From WHSW01 sp963767475 (GTDB taxonomy: Bacteria; Actinomycetota; Thermoleophilia; Solirubrobacterales; 70-9): a stretch of 64,000 bases of DNA. The translations under genes and the position numbers were made by a program. Positions 40,303 through 49,618 of this stretch are shown here, one piece after another. The stretch is taken from NCBI GenBank assembly GCA_963767475.1, contig CAVYEI010000003.1:186001-250000 (forward strand), written 5' to 3'. Position 1 is the first letter of the stretch, and every line of letters starts with the position of its first letter. Under the pieces are notes generated by a model. That model did not search any database. It worked only from the letters and a program-made list of their open reading frames with translations, and had not been told where the DNA came from.

Positions 40303-42747
40303 TTGGGGTCGCTCGCGTACCGCGTACCGCGCCCAGTTCCGGTCGCCACGATGCTCGCGCTGCTTGCGTCAGCGGTCGCCCTCGGCCTGGTCACCCGCGA
40401 GACGGTCGAGCGGGCGCCCGCGGCCTCGGCGAGTCCGCTCGAGGCCGAGATCGCCGAGCTGCCGCTCTCGTTCGAACGACTCGGTCGCGGCAGCGGCGAG
40501 TACCTCGCCCGTTCGGTCTCAGGCGGCACGCTGGTGCTCTCGGCCGGCGATGCAGCGCTGTCGTTCCCGGGGGCGCGCTCCCCGACCCTGACCCTCGAGC
40601 TCGTCGGGGCCAGGCCGCACCCGAAGCCAAGCGTCTCAGCGCCGTCGAGCGGTCGCGTCAACCGGTTCATCGGCGACGATCCGGATCGCTGGCGAACCGG
40701 CATCGCTACGCATGAACGGGTCGGCTTCGCCGGGGTCTACCCCGGAATCGACATCGACTACTACGGCAACCAGCGCAACCTCGAGTACGACTTCCGGCTC
40801 GCTGCGGGAGCCGACCCGAATCGGATCGCGATCGAGCTCGGCGGCGCCGACGCCGTCCGGGTGAACAGCGCGGGCGGGCTTGCGATCGACGCCGGCTCCC
40901 ATCGCATCCACCAGCTCGCCCCGGTCGCCTACCAAACGGTCGCGGGCGAGCGCGTGGCGGTCCCGGCACGGTTCGCCGTCGACGGCGACACGGTCGGCTT
41001 CGCGCTCGGTGACTACGACCGCTCTCGGCCGCTGGTGATCGACCCCGTGGTCGTCAGCTTCTCCACCTTCGTCGGCGGCAACACGTCCTCCGATCCCCTC
41101 CGCGACGTTTTCATCGATCCGAACGGCGACATCTTCGTCGCCGGCCAGAGCAGCGGATCCGCGTTCGCGCCGATCGCGGAGGGCTTCCAGAACTACGGGG
41201 GAGGTTTCAGCGACGGTGTGGTGATGAAGCTCGACGTCGCCCCCGGCGGCGCCGTCAGCCTCGCGTACTCGACCTACCTCGGCGGTAGCGACACCGACGA
41301 CATCAACTCGATCGCGGCCGATGCCGCGGGAGCTGCCTATGTCACCGGGATCACCAACTCGACGAACTTTCCGGCCCAGGATGCGCTTCCCGGCGGGGAC
41401 CCGCCCCAAACCGACGTCTTCGTCGCCAAGCTCAACCCCGATGGCGGTGGCGCTGTGAGCCTCGCCTACTCGACCTACCTCGGTGGCAGCGGCCCCGAGA
41501 CCGGCCGCGCGATCGCGGTGGACGCCGCGGGCGCCGCCTACGTCGGCGCCGAAACCGGCTCCACGGACTTCCCGACCCAGGATCCACTGACGCTGGGCAT
41601 CGGCCTCGACCAGCCCGGGTTCGACGCGACGATCACCAAGTTGGCGCCCGATTCAGGGGGCGCCGTGACGCTCGCCTACTCGACCTACATGGGCAGCGAC
41701 GCCGCGGACGGGGTCAACGGGATCGCGGTGACGCCCGACGGGACGACCTTCGCCACCGGAACCGCGCACGGAGCCGGGTTCCCGCTCATGGGTCAGTTCC
41801 AGACCGACCAGGGCGGGATCGACGGCTTCGTGGTCAAGCTCGATCCCGGCGGCGCCGCCGATCTCGACTATTCCAGCTATATGGGCGGGGGCGGGCTGGA
41901 CAGCCCTGAGGCAATCGCCGTCGATTCGGTCGGCACCGCCTACGTCGTCGGCGATACCGAGTCGACCGACTTCCCAACCGTGCGGGCGTTCCAGACCGAT
42001 CAGGCCGGGTCCGACATCTTCGTCACCAAGGTCAATCCCGGCGGAAGCGCGACGATCGGCTACTCCACCTACCTCGGCGGAGCGGGCTTCGACGGCCTTC
42101 CCGACGAGAGTGAGGGCATCGACGTCGATGCTGCCGGGGGCGTCTACGTCACCGGCTCGACCACATCCACCGACTTTCCCACGGCCGACGCCTTCGACGT
42201 GACCCTCGGGGGCACGGGCGACGCGTTCGCAACCCGGATCGCCCCGGATACCGGCGGCGCGGTCGAGCTCTCGCTGTCGAGCTACTTCGGAGGCGGCGGG
42301 TCCGACGTGGGCACCGCGATCGCCGCCACCGCCGACGGCTTCTGGCTCACCGGGACGACCAACTCCGCGGACCTGCCCATCGTCGATCCCCTTCCAGGCA
42401 CCTCGCTGGTCGGCCAGGATGCGTTCGTCTCGCGCTTCGGGCCCGCCCCGCCCGCCCCGCCGCCCGAGGCCGATACGACGCCTCCGGAGACGACGATCGT
42501 CAGTGGCCCGCGCAAGCGGGTGAAGAAGCGCAAGGCCCGGTTCGCCTTCGAGTCGAGCGAGCCCGGCTCGACGTTCGAGTGCGCTCTGGACAAGAAGCCC
42601 TTCGCCGCCTGCTCGGCGCCGGCGAAGTTCAAGGTGAAGCGCAAGCCGCGCAAGCACACGCTGCGCGTGCGCGCGATCGACGCCGCCGGCAACGTCGATC
42701 AGACGCCGGCGGAGCGCAGGTGGAAGCTGAAGCGAAAGCGCCGCTAG
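40303..42747 (+). CDS. Secreted SBBP-repeat protein, paralog 1
   Basis: An 814-residue exported protein. AAAGGAG about 9 bases before TTG 40303 supports this start. After a signal helix (ATMLALLASAVALGLVT) there is the DUF7948-type N-terminal domain (ERVGFAGVYPGIDIDYYGNQ, then YDRSRPLVIDPVVVSFST). A run of SBBP beta-propeller repeats of about 55 residues follows (LAYSTYLGGSDTDDINSIAA and similar, with TNFP/TDFPT turns). The C-terminal Lys-rich domain is TTPPETTIVSGPRKRVKKRK, then STFECALDKKPFAACSAP. Probably a surface protein; the ligand is unknown. Confidence 0.85.
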   Translation: MGSLAYRVPRPVPVATMLALLASAVALGLVTRETVERAPAASASPLEAEIAELPLSFERLGRGSGEYLARSVSGGTLVLSAGDAALSFPGARSPTLTLELVGARPHPKPSVSAPSSGRVNRFIGDDPDRWRTGIATHERVGFAGVYPGIDIDYYGNQRNLEYDFRLAAGADPNRIAIELGGADAVRVNSAGGLAIDAGSHRIHQLAPVAYQTVAGERVAVPARFAVDGDTVGFALGDYDRSRPLVIDPVVVSFSTFVGGNTSSDPLRDVFIDPNGDIFVAGQSSGSAFAPIAEGFQNYGGGFSDGVVMKLDVAPGGAVSLAYSTYLGGSDTDDINSIAADAAGAAYVTGITNSTNFPAQDALPGGDPPQTDVFVAKLNPDGGGAVSLAYSTYLGGSGPETGRAIAVDAAGAAYVGAETGSTDFPTQDPLTLGIGLDQPGFDATITKLAPDSGGAVTLAYSTYMGSDAADGVNGIAVTPDGTTFATGTAHGAGFPLMGQFQTDQGGIDGFVVKLDPGGAADLDYSSYMGGGGLDSPEAIAVDSVGTAYVVGDTESTDFPTVRAFQTDQAGSDIFVTKVNPGGSATIGYSTYLGGAGFDGLPDESEGIDVDAAGGVYVTGSTTSTDFPTADAFDVTLGGTGDAFATRIAPDTGGAVELSLSSYFGGGGSDVGTAIAATADGFWLTGTTNSADLPIVDPLPGTSLVGQDAFVSRFGPAPPAPPPEADTTPPETTIVSGPRKRVKKRKARFAFESSEPGSTFECALDKKPFAACSAPAKFKVKRKPRKHTLRVRAIDAAGNVDQTPAERRWKLKRKRR

Positions 42748-42848
42748 CGCCGAGTGGTCGCCCTCACCCGGCCGAGATCGCATCCCGCTCGTCGCGCAAC
42801 TGTCGGCCGTCGTCGTGTTGGTCGAGATCAGCGCGATACCGAGCCGAC

Positions 42849-42950
42849 CATGCGCGCGTCGACCACTGCGGCCACGTGCCGATGGCCGAGCACCCGGTAC
42901 GGTTCAACCGGGTGGTCGAGACGTTCATGGATGAGGGAGGCGGCGACTGA
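42849..42950 (+). pseudogene. C-terminal remnant of an alpha/beta hydrolase
   Basis: The frame reads HCGHVPMAEHPVRFNRVVET and ends FMDEGGGD; the hydrolase at 39291 ends RCGHVPMAERPVRFNRLLDG. The catalytic His region and final helix survive, but the rest is absent. Its stop (42948-42950) overlaps the apparent CTG start of the next gene. It repeats the hydrolase-then-SBBP order seen at 39291-42747. Confidence 0.7.
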
Positions 42951-45376
42951 CGGCCCCAAGGCCAATCGACGTTCGCGCGATCGCGGCGGCCGCCGCCTTG
43001 GGCGGCCTGCTCCTGGCCCTCCTCGCACTCGGGGTCCGAGGGCAACCGGCGATCCCTGCTGCCGGCGCCGAACCGACCTCGGCGCAGATCGCCGAGCTGC
43101 CGCTCGCATTCGAGCCCAGCGCCGGCAGAGCCCCGCCCGACACCGACTTCATCGCCCACTCGGTCGCCGGCGGGACCCTCGGGCTCGGCTCCGGTCGAGC
43201 CGAGCTCGTCCTCCCGAGCCGACCGCGAGACGCCCGTACTCTGTCGCTCACCTTCGAGGGGGCCGCGCTGAATGCACGACCACGCGCTCTCAGCGAGCTC
43301 CCGGGCCGGGTGAACAGCTTCGTCGGCGACGACCCGTCGCGCTGGCGAACCGGAATCCCGACGTACGAGCGCGTTCGGTACGAAGGCGTCTACCCGGGCA
43401 TCGACGTCGACTTCTACGGCAACCAGCGCAATCTCGAATACGACTTCCGCCTCGCCCCTCAGGCCGACCCGCGCCGGATCTCGGTGGCGCTCGCCGGCGC
43501 TGACTCGGTCAGGCTGACGAGCGCCGGCGATCTCGCGATCGAGCTCGGCAGCACGACCGTCCGCCAGCTGGCACCCGTCGCCCATCAGCAGATCGGCGGC
43601 GTCCGCCGGGAGGTCCCGGTGTCGTTCGCCGTCTCGGCAGGCACCGTCGGCTTCCGGCTCGGAGCCTACGACCGCTCGCGCCCGCTGGTGATCGACCCGG
43701 TCGTGCTCGCGTACTCGACCTACCTCGGTGGCGGCTCGACCGACAACCTGAGCGAACTCGAGGTCGATGCCGCCGGCGCCGCGTACGTCGTCGGCGAGAG
43801 CAGCTCGCTCGACTATCCGACGGAGGATGGGCTTCCACCCCAGCCCGCCGGCCTTTTTGACGCCGTGCTGACGAAGCTCGACCCGGACTCGGGTGGCGCC
43901 GTCAGCGTCGCCTACTCCACCTATCTCGGCGGGACCGGGGCCGAGTTCGCCGACGGCCTCGCGATCGACGCATCCGGGGCCGCATACATCGTCGGCAACA
44001 CCGCCTCGACCGACTTCCCCACCGTCGATCAGCTGCAGGCCGACCAGCCACAGGGCGACGGGTTCGTGGCCAAGTTCAACGCCGACTCGGGCGGGGCCGT
44101 CAGCCTGGCCTACTCGACCTACCTCGGTGCCGACGGCTTCGACCTCGCACGCGACGTCGCGGTCGACTCCACCGGCGCCGCCTACGTCGTCGGCGAGACC
44201 GGCTCGACGACCTTCCCGATCCAAGACCAGCTGACCTTGGGTGTCGGCACCGACCAGCCGGGCTTCGACGGCTTCGTGACCAAGTTCGACCCGGACCCGG
44301 GCGGACCGGTCACGCTCGCCTACTCGACCTACCTCGGCGGCAACGCTGCCGACGGCGCCGACGGAGTTGCGGTCGATGCCGTCGGCGCGGCCTATGTCGG
44401 CGGCGGAACCGCCTCGACCGACTTCCCGACCCAGACGCCCGCACAAGGCAACGAGGACGGATTGGACGGGTTCGTGACCAAGCTCGATCCGGGCGGCGCC
44501 GCCGACCTGGACTTCTCGACCTATCTCGGCGGCGACGCCCTCGATCGCGTGACGCGAATCGCGGTCGAGCCCGGCGGCGACTCCTACGCGGTCGGCGAGA
44601 CGGAATCGATCAACTTCCCCACTCAGGACCCGGTGCACACTGACCGCGGCATCGGTGACGCTTTCGTGACCCGGTATGACGCCGGTGGAACGGCCGTCGT
44701 CGGCTACTCGACCTACCTCGGTGGCGACAGCACCGATTCCGCCACTGCGGTCGACGTCGGTGCCGACGGAACGGTCCTGGTCAGCGGCAGCACAGCCTCC
44801 GCCAACTTCCCCACCATGGACGCATTCCAGCCGGCCCGCAACGGCACCTCGGATGGGTTCGTGACCCGTTTCGTGCCAGGCGCGGCCGGGCCGCCACAGC
44901 TCGCGCTGTCCACCTACCTCGGCGGCTCCGACTCAGACTCCAGTACCGGTGCGGCGGCGGGCCCGAACGACACCTTCTGGGTCGCGGGCAGCACCCTCTC
45001 ATCGGACTTCCCGACCGAGGACCCGTTCCAAGGCAACCAGGGTACGACCGACGGATTCGTCGCCCGGTTCGAACCGGCGACACCGCCGACGGCCGCACCG
45101 CCCGACACGACACCGCCGGAGACGACGATCGTCAAGGGACCGAAACGGAAGACGAAAAAGCGCAAGGCGAAGTTCGTCTTCGAGTCGAGCGAGCCGGGTT
45201 CGACCTTCGAGTGCAAGCTCGACAAGAAGCCGTTCTCGCCCTGCGCCGCCTCGGCGAAGTTCAAGGTCAAGCGCAAGCCCAAGCGCCACAAGCTCGCCGT
45301 GCGGGCGATCGACCTGGCGGGCAATGCCGACCCCTCCCCGGCCTTGGGGAAGTGGCGGCTGAAGCCGCCGAGGTAG
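42947..45376 (+). CDS. Secreted SBBP-repeat protein, paralog 2
   Basis: An 809-residue paralog of the gene at 40303, with the same DUF7948-type domain (ERVRYEGVYPGIDVDFYGNQ), SBBP repeats (VAYSTYLGGTGAEFADGLAI) and Lys-rich C-terminal module (STFECKLDKKPFSPCAAS). GGGAGG is at 42935-42940; six bases later a CTG overlaps the hydrolase-remnant stop as CTGA. Starting there gives a complete signal sequence (IAAAAALGGLLLALLALGV). The first conventional codon, TTG 42998, would lie inside that helix. Confidence 0.82.
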   Translation: MTAPRPIDVRAIAAAAALGGLLLALLALGVRGQPAIPAAGAEPTSAQIAELPLAFEPSAGRAPPDTDFIAHSVAGGTLGLGSGRAELVLPSRPRDARTLSLTFEGAALNARPRALSELPGRVNSFVGDDPSRWRTGIPTYERVRYEGVYPGIDVDFYGNQRNLEYDFRLAPQADPRRISVALAGADSVRLTSAGDLAIELGSTTVRQLAPVAHQQIGGVRREVPVSFAVSAGTVGFRLGAYDRSRPLVIDPVVLAYSTYLGGGSTDNLSELEVDAAGAAYVVGESSSLDYPTEDGLPPQPAGLFDAVLTKLDPDSGGAVSVAYSTYLGGTGAEFADGLAIDASGAAYIVGNTASTDFPTVDQLQADQPQGDGFVAKFNADSGGAVSLAYSTYLGADGFDLARDVAVDSTGAAYVVGETGSTTFPIQDQLTLGVGTDQPGFDGFVTKFDPDPGGPVTLAYSTYLGGNAADGADGVAVDAVGAAYVGGGTASTDFPTQTPAQGNEDGLDGFVTKLDPGGAADLDFSTYLGGDALDRVTRIAVEPGGDSYAVGETESINFPTQDPVHTDRGIGDAFVTRYDAGGTAVVGYSTYLGGDSTDSATAVDVGADGTVLVSGSTASANFPTMDAFQPARNGTSDGFVTRFVPGAAGPPQLALSTYLGGSDSDSSTGAAAGPNDTFWVAGSTLSSDFPTEDPFQGNQGTTDGFVARFEPATPPTAAPPDTTPPETTIVKGPKRKTKKRKAKFVFESSEPGSTFECKLDKKPFSPCAASAKFKVKRKPKRHKLAVRAIDLAGNADPSPALGKWRLKPPR

Positions 45377-45384
45377 CCGCGCGC

Positions 45385-46578
45385 TCAAGCCGCCGGCGGA
45401 GCGTGGGCGTAGTCGCCGTGGCGGACCTGATGGCGCGTGTCGCCGTAGCTGCGCGTCTCGAACACGATCAGGGCCCAGGCCGCGACCGCGACCGCGCACA
45501 GCGTCGCCAGCGCCGGGACCTCGATCGCCAGCGGAACCGCTGCGACAAGCAGAATCGCGAGCGCCGTTCGCTGCCGGTTGATCGTGTGGATGTGGCGGTA
45601 ACGGAAGGCGACGTGACCGAACAGGTAGAGCGCCAGCCCGCCCAACAGGGCGGCCGCTGGCACAACCTTGAGCGGGTCGTCGACGTGCTCGAGCGTCTTC
45701 TTGATCCCAAGCGCGACGAGGATGATCCCGGCGATCATCAGGAAGTGCAGGTAGGAGTACGAGTCGCGGGCCATTTCGTTCTGCTCGCGGCCGACCGCGG
45801 CCCGCTCGAGCCGGCGCGCCGCGACCAGGGCGACGACGTCGAAGTACATCCACCACATCGCCGCCGCCAGCCCGACCGCGACCACCGCGGCAACGCCCTG
45901 GCCGACGCTGAGCGCACCACCGACGCCAACCCCGATCGCGACGATCGATTCGCCGAGGGCGATGATCACGATCAGTCCGTGGCGCTCAGCGAAGTGGCCG
46001 GGGGCGATCCTCCAGCCGTCGGATCCGGAGACGTACGGGCCCGCGATGTCGATCGCAAGGGCCAGCGTCCAGACCAGCCCCTGGGCGGCACCGTCAAGCG
46101 TCGACCCGACGATCAGCAGCGCCACTCCGATCACGGCCGAGGAGGCGAAGCCGACGATCGAGCGGCGCAGGGTGGGCTCGTCGCGGCTGGCAGTCACGAA
46201 CAACCAGATGTGGGCGGCGCGAACGACGCCGTAGGAGAGCGCGAAGGCAAGCCCGAGGTCGCCGAAGGCGTCGGGCACGCACAGCGCCACCAGCAGCAGC
46301 CCGGCCATGGCGACGAAGATCGCCAGCCGAACCGCGTCCTCCTCGGGATCGATGAGGCTGGTCAGCCACGAGTAGCCGACCCACACGTACCAGACCAACG
46401 CCAGGATCAGTATCCCCTGGGCGAGTCCTGACCAGGTCGGGTGGTCGGACATCAGCTGGGTGCACTGGGTCAGCGCGAGTACGAAGACGAGGTCGAAGAA
46501 GAGCTCGAGCGGAGTGACCTGCTCGCTCTCGCGCCGCGCCGCCGTGATCCGCGGCAGGTGGGGACGCGCCGGCGTCAT
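45385..46578 (-). CDS. ltrA: Low-temperature-requirement protein A (LtrA) family
   Basis: A 397-residue membrane protein with about ten to eleven helices. Signature pieces of LtrA are TPLELFFDLVFVLALTQCTQ at the N-terminus, HFAERHGLIVIIALGESIVA in the middle and SYLHFLMIAGIILVALGIKK near the end. The molecular function is unknown (named from a Listeria cold-growth phenotype). Its ATG lies 10 bases after the ilvD stop, so it may be co-transcribed with it. Confidence 0.88.
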   Translation of the reverse strand: MTPARPHLPRITAARRESEQVTPLELFFDLVFVLALTQCTQLMSDHPTWSGLAQGILILALVWYVWVGYSWLTSLIDPEEDAVRLAIFVAMAGLLLVALCVPDAFGDLGLAFALSYGVVRAAHIWLFVTASRDEPTLRRSIVGFASSAVIGVALLIVGSTLDGAAQGLVWTLALAIDIAGPYVSGSDGWRIAPGHFAERHGLIVIIALGESIVAIGVGVGGALSVGQGVAAVVAVGLAAAMWWMYFDVVALVAARRLERAAVGREQNEMARDSYSYLHFLMIAGIILVALGIKKTLEHVDDPLKVVPAAALLGGLALYLFGHVAFRYRHIHTINRQRTALAILLVAAVPLAIEVPALATLCAVAVAAWALIVFETRSYGDTRHQVRHGDYAHAPPAA

Positions 46579-46588
46579 CGCGACGGGC

Positions 46589-48298
46589 TCAGCCCGTGAT
46601 CGCGCCGTGCGATGCGGAGCCGACGGTGTTCGCGTACTTGGCCAGGACGCCCGTCGTATAGGCGGGCTCCGGTGACTCGTAGGCGGCGATGCGGCCGGCG
46701 ATCTCCTCGTCCGAGAGCGCCACCGAGAGCTCGCGCGCGTCGACGTCGATCGTCACCTGATCGCCCTCGCGAAGCGCCGCGATCGGACCGCCCTTGACCG
46801 CCTCCGGGGCGACGTGGCCGACCATCAGCCCGCGGGTGGCACCGGAGAAGCGCCCGTCGGTGAGCAGAGCGACCTGCTCGCCGAGCCCCTCGCCGACGAT
46901 CGCCGCGGTCACCTGCAGCATCTCGCGCATCCCTGGGCCGCCGGCCGGGCCCTCGTTGCGAATCACGATCACGTCGCCGGGCTCGATCTCCTGCGCCTTG
47001 ACCGCGCGAAAGCACTCTTCCTCGGATTCGAAAACCCGCGCCGGTCCGGTCTGGCCGGTGCGCTCGGTGCCGGCGAGCTTGACCACCGCCCCCTCGGGTG
47101 CGAGGTTGCCGCGCAGGATCGCCAGCCCTCCGGCGGCCTTGAGCGGGTTGGAGAGGGGGCGGACGACCTCCTGGTTCGGAGTCTCGACCGCGGCGGCGGC
47201 CTCCTCGCCGATCGTGCGGCCGCTGACCGTGATCGCCCCCCCATGCAAAGTCCCCGCCTCCGCGAGCCGGTTGAGGATCAGCGGCACGCCGCCGGCGGCG
47301 TAGAGGTCGGTGGCGACGAATCGGCCGCCCGGCTTCAGGTCCGCGAGCAGCGGGGTCTGTCGTGAAATCCGCTCGAAGTCGTCGATCTCGAGCTCGATTC
47401 CGGCCTCGCGAGCGACCGCGAGCAGGTGAAGAACCCCGTTGGTCGAACCGCCGGAGGCGCACACGCAAGCGATCGCGTTCTCGAGCGAATCACGGGTGAT
47501 CACCTTGCTCGGGCGCAGGTCCTCGGCCAGCACCCGGATCACCAGCTCGCCGATCTTCTCGGCCACGGTCGCCTTGTCCGAGTCCTCGGCCGGGACCATC
47601 GCCGAGCCACCGGGCGAAATCCCGAGCGCCTCGAACGCGCAGGCCATCGTGTTGGCGGTGAACTGCCCGCCGCAGGCGCCGTAACCGGGGCTGGCGACGT
47701 CCTCGAGCGACTTCAGCTCCTCGTCGGACATGTCCCCGGCGGCGTGTGCCCCGATCGCCTCGAACAGGTCGACGATGGTGACGTCCTTGTCGCGCCAGCG
47801 CCCGGGCGCGATCGAGCCGCCGTAGAGCAGCACCCCGGGGATGTCGAGGCGCGCCATCGCCATCACCGCTCCGGGGATCGTCTTGTCGCAGGCGGTGAGG
47901 CAGACCACGGCGTCGAACTGGTAGCCGCGGCACATGAGCTCGATCGAGTCGGCGATCACCTCGCGGCTGACCAGCGAGGCCTTCATCCCGGCCGTGCCCA
48001 TCGTGATCCCGTCCGAGACCGCGACCGTGTTGAACTCCATCGGCGTGCCGCCGGCGGCGCGCACGCCCTCCTTGATGTGCTCGGCGAGCGCTCGGAGGCC
48101 GAAGTTGCAGGGCATCGCTTCGGTCCAGGTGTTGGCGATCGCGATCGTCGGCCGGCTGAGCGCGTCGTCGTCGTAGCCGATCCCCTTCATGTAGGCGCGC
48201 GCCGCGGCGCGGTCGGGACCGTCGAAGACCGCCGACGAGCGCGGACGCGGCAGCGCCGTGGTCGTCGCGGTGTCCTGGTCGCCGCTGCTGCCGGTCAT
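46589..48298 (-). CDS. ilvD: Dihydroxy-acid dehydratase
   Basis: A 569-residue IlvD/Edd family enzyme that dehydrates dihydroxy-isovalerate and -methylvalerate in valine/isoleucine synthesis. Iron-sulfur Cys residues are found in EAMPCNFGLRALAEHI, VVCLTACDKTIPGAVMAMAR and YGACGGQFTANTMACAFEAL. The C-terminal SGATRGLMVGHVAPEA motif is intact. Length is typical. No leader attenuator was seen. Confidence 0.95.
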   Translation of the reverse strand: MTGSSGDQDTATTTALPRPRSSAVFDGPDRAAARAYMKGIGYDDDALSRPTIAIANTWTEAMPCNFGLRALAEHIKEGVRAAGGTPMEFNTVAVSDGITMGTAGMKASLVSREVIADSIELMCRGYQFDAVVCLTACDKTIPGAVMAMARLDIPGVLLYGGSIAPGRWRDKDVTIVDLFEAIGAHAAGDMSDEELKSLEDVASPGYGACGGQFTANTMACAFEALGISPGGSAMVPAEDSDKATVAEKIGELVIRVLAEDLRPSKVITRDSLENAIACVCASGGSTNGVLHLLAVAREAGIELEIDDFERISRQTPLLADLKPGGRFVATDLYAAGGVPLILNRLAEAGTLHGGAITVSGRTIGEEAAAAVETPNQEVVRPLSNPLKAAGGLAILRGNLAPEGAVVKLAGTERTGQTGPARVFESEEECFRAVKAQEIEPGDVIVIRNEGPAGGPGMREMLQVTAAIVGEGLGEQVALLTDGRFSGATRGLMVGHVAPEAVKGGPIAALREGDQVTIDVDARELSVALSDEEIAGRIAAYESPEPAYTTGVLAKYANTVGSASHGAITG

Positions 48299-48354
48299 CA
48301 GGGCGCGGAGTGTAATGCCGCGTAACGCGAGCCCCGCGCCCGCGACCGACCCGT

Positions 48355-48945
48355 ATGGCCGCCCCCTCTTTCATCGACCCGCCGGCGAGCGCCGCCTGGC
48401 GCCACCGGGACGCCCGCGATGGCTTCGAGGTCTGCTTCTTCGAGCGCGACGGCGACGACTTCCTCGCTCGAGGGACGACCGCGGCGGTCGAGGAGGGTCG
48501 CGCCTGGGCGGTCGAGTACGCGATTCGGCTCGATGCCGGCTGGCGCACCCGCGAGGCCACCGTGCGCACGCGGACTGCCGCCGGCGCGGGCGAGACCCGG
48601 CTCGAGCTCGACGCCGGCGGGCGCTGGCGGGCCGACGGCGCCGAGCGCCCGGACCTCGACGGGATCCTCGACGTCGATCTCGAGTCGTCGTCGATGACCA
48701 ACGCCTTCCCGATCCGCCGGCTCGGGCTGGCGATCGGCGAGTCGGCCCCGGCGCCGGCGGCCTGGGTGCAGGCGCTCGACCTCGCGGTCGAGCCGCTCGA
48801 ACAGCACTACGAGCGGCTCGCCGACGAGGGCGACAAGCGGCGCTTCGCCTACGACTCGCCACAGCACGGGTTCGCCGCCGAGCTCGCCTACGACCGCTCC
48901 GGGCTCTCGGTCGACTACCCGGGGATCGCCGTCCGCGTCGCCTAG
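48355..48945 (+). CDS. Putative glycolipid-binding (DUF1089-type) protein
   Basis: A 196-residue cytosolic protein. Matching segments are ARDGFEVCFFERDGDDFLAR, AVEYAIRLDAGWRTREATV, then DLDGILDVDLESSSMTNAFP, then AYDSPQHGFAAELAYDRSGL with final DYPGIAVRVA. These follow the glycolipid-binding family pattern known from mycobacteria. Binding is only indicated by the family name. Its stop overlaps that of the convergent secreted gene. Confidence 0.75.
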   Translation: MAAPSFIDPPASAAWRHRDARDGFEVCFFERDGDDFLARGTTAAVEEGRAWAVEYAIRLDAGWRTREATVRTRTAAGAGETRLELDAGGRWRADGAERPDLDGILDVDLESSSMTNAFPIRRLGLAIGESAPAPAAWVQALDLAVEPLEQHYERLADEGDKRRFAYDSPQHGFAAELAYDRSGLSVDYPGIAVRVA

Positions 48946-49529
48946 TTGGCGTAGTCGCCGTGGATCGTGTCGAGCCAGTCGAGGTCGATGCCGTATTCGC
49001 GTTCGCCATAGGCGACGTACTCGTCGAGGTTGTGGTTGTAGAGGGCAACGTGATCGGTCCACCACACTCGTCGATCGCCACCGAGCGGGGCCGCGCCGTC
49101 GTGGCCCTCGAACGACCACTCATACACCGGGTCCTCCGACCAGAGCAGGTTGATCCCATACTCGCGCCACCCATACTTGACATAGCTGCCGGCGCTGGCG
49201 TTGTAGAGCGCGAACCGCTCGCCGTAGTGCATGTCGTGGTAGGGCGTGCCGGTGCCGGGAGCGTCGAAGATCACCCACTCGCGGGCCGAGCTGTCGCGCC
49301 AGATCAGGTTGATTCCGTACTCGCGCTCGCCGTAGACGACATAGGACTCTGTATCGACGTTTCGCAGCCTGATCGTCTCCTCGTTCTCGAGGTAGTCGCT
49401 GCCGTACGCGGCGACCTCCCACTGCTCGGCCGGGAGGTCGTAGTCGGCTCGAGCGAGGGGAGCGGCGAGCGCCGCGACGGCGAGGACCGCGCCGAGCGCG
49501 ATTGCCTGATCACGGACAAATTTCGACAC
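48942..49529 (-). CDS. Secreted triple-repeat (beta-trefoil-like) protein
   Basis: A 195-residue exported protein from GTG 49529 (GGAGG six bases upstream). Signal peptide AIALGAVLAVAALAAPLARA. The mature chain contains three units with the same core: YVVYGEREYGINLIWRDS, YVKYGWREYGINLLWSED and YVAYGEREYGIDLDWLD, each preceded by an RLRN/ALYN-type strand. A threefold beta-trefoil of the ricin-B/fascin type is a reasonable model. No catalytic residues are suggested. Confidence 0.75.
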   Translation of the reverse strand: MSKFVRDQAIALGAVLAVAALAAPLARADYDLPAEQWEVAAYGSDYLENEETIRLRNVDTESYVVYGEREYGINLIWRDSSAREWVIFDAPGTGTPYHDMHYGERFALYNASAGSYVKYGWREYGINLLWSEDPVYEWSFEGHDGAAPLGGDRRVWWTDHVALYNHNLDEYVAYGEREYGIDLDWLDTIHGDYAN

Positions 49530-49618
49530 CTGCAGCCTCCATTCGGACGGGTATGGACGCCCCCTATGACGCCGGGCTCTGCGATTACTTCCCGGCCGCG
49601 GTGTCCGTCAGGCGGGTG

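Noticed and set aside
46583..46597. ACGGGC-TCA-GCCCGT hairpin at the end of ilvD as a terminator
   Set aside because: It contains the stop codon itself, has a 3-base loop and the next gene starts 10 bases later; likely incidental.
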